NCBI GenBank assembly: GCA_046331625.1
Contig: JAXLQL010000008.1
Span: 1-64,000, forward strand
Length of the DNA stretch: 64,000 bases
Source: JAXLQL01 sp046331625
GTDB lineage: Bacteria; Acidobacteriota; Terriglobia; Bryobacterales; Bryobacteraceae
Direction of reading: 5' to 3'
Position numbers and translations under genes: made by a program. Below, piece by piece: positions 63,801 through 64,000 of the stretch; positions within the stretch are counted from its first letter, which is position 1, and the number at the start of each line of letters is the position of its first letter. The notes under the pieces were generated by a model. That model ran no database searches. It worked only from the letters and a program-made list of their open reading frames with translations, and was not told the DNA's origin.

Positions 63801-64000
63801 GGGAAGCCATAGGTGGGCGTCGCGGGCAGCAGGGTGCCTTCGAAACTATCGGCGTACGAGATCGTGGTCTCGGCGTTTGTGATCTGCTCGGCCGCTGCCC
63901 GGTTCACGGTGGGATGCTTGATCTTGATGGCATTCCCGGCAATGTCGTGTTGGTATGCCGAGTAGCTCCACTCAGAGCCGGTGATCCAACTCGCGATCCA
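60815..64000 (-). CDS. Rhs-repeat polymorphic toxin protein, 5' end outside window
   Basis: The frame is open to the right edge (ITGSEWSYSAYQHDIAGNA precedes the first internal start at 63907), so the N-terminus is missing. About 1060 residues are seen. YD/Rhs repeats dominate (YDALGRLWRVSPPESGTPSH, YDANGNLKTVTQGDRNRSFD, YDYDIAGRPYQVR). The core ends with FTGKERDAETGLDYFEARYM and NKYAYGRNNPLLYTDPSG. The last about 200 residues are the variable toxin tip, with a Gly/Ala-rich helix (IAAVGAGSAAAGVAGGVATA) and a C-terminal part (FRIGEGFAPGGPVFRIAIGS, LYKGTLHINLWRR). The toxin activity is not recognised. An immunity-like gene follows at once. Confidence 0.9.
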   Translation of the reverse strand, partial: WIASWITGSEWSYSAYQHDIAGNAIKIKHPTVNRAAAEQITNAETTISYADSFEGTLLPATPTYGFPTTTTRTGQPASHITTAKYDYGTGKPKSFTDANLKTTSFSYSVDPLDRLKKVTRPIGTIEFAYDSTAGNNQVTTSASKSDGTNEKVTTTVSFDGLGREKRSVQVGGGTVDRQYDALGRLWRVSPPESGTPSHWTETTFDELNRPVRVVRPDGVSQALTYYSGKTTTSRDEGSKWRRTEVDGLGRLVSVTEDPTFTGVNVLGVDYTNVSAFSPLYQTTYTYDANGNLKTVTQGDRNRSFDYDGLSRLTSATNPETGSTTPITYEYDLSGNVTKKTDGRFSTSYRYDGMSRIKLRSYTDTNTPAVSYCYDGDTSANTNGADCTGAPTDADPKSKNMLGATTMVKNSHATVTYGSFDAMGRPLSSSQTVADVTGAYTFSYAYNDIGMSQMTPPSLRKLNYDYDIAGRPYQVRTDGAAAVPFATVTQFAPHGAPLQTTLGNGTGALTHTISYNSLLQQTGMSVVKAAASSVPLLTLGYQYCLNGSCTVSNGNNGNMVQQTISHSAPGEAVLNLTWDFTYDRVNRLLDFKENNTTVETNQYDRYGNRWLSAGVVAGKGMPSGSDWFSANNNRMTNVTYDASGNQVQFGSMTLTYDAENRIRAMSWDESATYFYDGAGRRVKKLTCTAPGPCLETTSGVKRTVFVYSADGQLEAEYQSGATASGLEYYVPDHLGTTRAIFGSNGDVQQRYDYRPFGWEIGAGVNARSAKYSASSYPGAGDGKTVKFTGKERDAETGLDYFEARYMSSAQGRFTSADPLGGWADDPQSWNKYAYGRNNPLLYTDPSGMRYTICDTSGNCHEDYSDADFDKNLSGTSKNGVIYDNDGNQIGTYQRTSFDDLSPMGNMFFNEMSNRRQASNQMIAAVGAGSAAAGVAGGVATATGTVAAVIDGVAYTAEQLAALGPVVLARLVAAGKLSIEAIQRLAAQVPQVANQVYLRLFAQSNNTTIPQGWLNGNNYFRIGEGFAPGGPVFRIAIGSKHVPLPSWVPGLYKGTLHINLWRR

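Overview
The window reads as a fragment of a GC-rich Acidobacteriota chromosome, most likely from the Bryobacterales/Solibacteraceae group. I infer this from the combination of Oar-like TonB-dependent receptors with a carboxypeptidase-regulatory N-terminus, repeated Solibacter-type C-terminal Ig-like domains (TIGR03437 style), a choice-of-anchor A PEP-CTERM protein, subtilases with NVVWG repeats, and several Gfo/Idh/MocA dehydrogenases. No tRNA, rRNA, CRISPR array or phage module was found.

Layout. 1-9000: the end of a sialidase-like protein, an 80-residue small ORF, a PEP-CTERM protein, then a minus-strand operon of ECF sigma factor, FecR-domain protein, SpoIVB-like S55 protease and beta-propeller protein. 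9000-15100: a secreted-type Gfo/Idh dehydrogenase facing an MFS transporter and MlrC-like M81 metallopeptidase, then an Hsp70-family gene whose 3' end is tandemly repeated. 15100-24100: a scarred accessory region with a HEAT protein, a RelE/HigB-type TA pair, a VapBC pair, a truncated hsp70 copy, an orphan antitoxin copy, a toxin relic, dispersed short repeats, a subtilase, an M20 peptidase and a TlpA-like thioredoxin. 24100-33200: a membrane operon (GT39-like glycosyltransferase, zinc-ribbon protein, M50 protease), a TonB-type receptor, a rare Gfo/Idh-glycosyltransferase fusion and a second glycosyltransferase. 33200-39200: a decayed gene, a complete IS1380-family element with 4-bp target duplication, and surface or hypothetical proteins. 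39200-47900: a large TonB receptor, then an operon of double-receiver response regulator, membrane HEAT protein and membrane GT2 synthase, with an array of palindromic repeats inside it. 47900-58400: large secreted Ig-like and beta-propeller proteins, several broken by frameshifts, and a 1300-residue protein with LGFP repeats and an apparently dead C39-like peptidase domain. 58700-64000: an Rhs polymorphic-toxin locus with one main Rhs gene (running off the window), displaced Rhs tips and candidate immunity genes.

Most genes serve the cell envelope and surface: secretion, proteolysis, glycan synthesis, uptake of large substrates and contact-dependent competition. At least four genes carry single-base-type frameshifts. 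The sequence alone cannot tell whether these are assembly errors or real decay.
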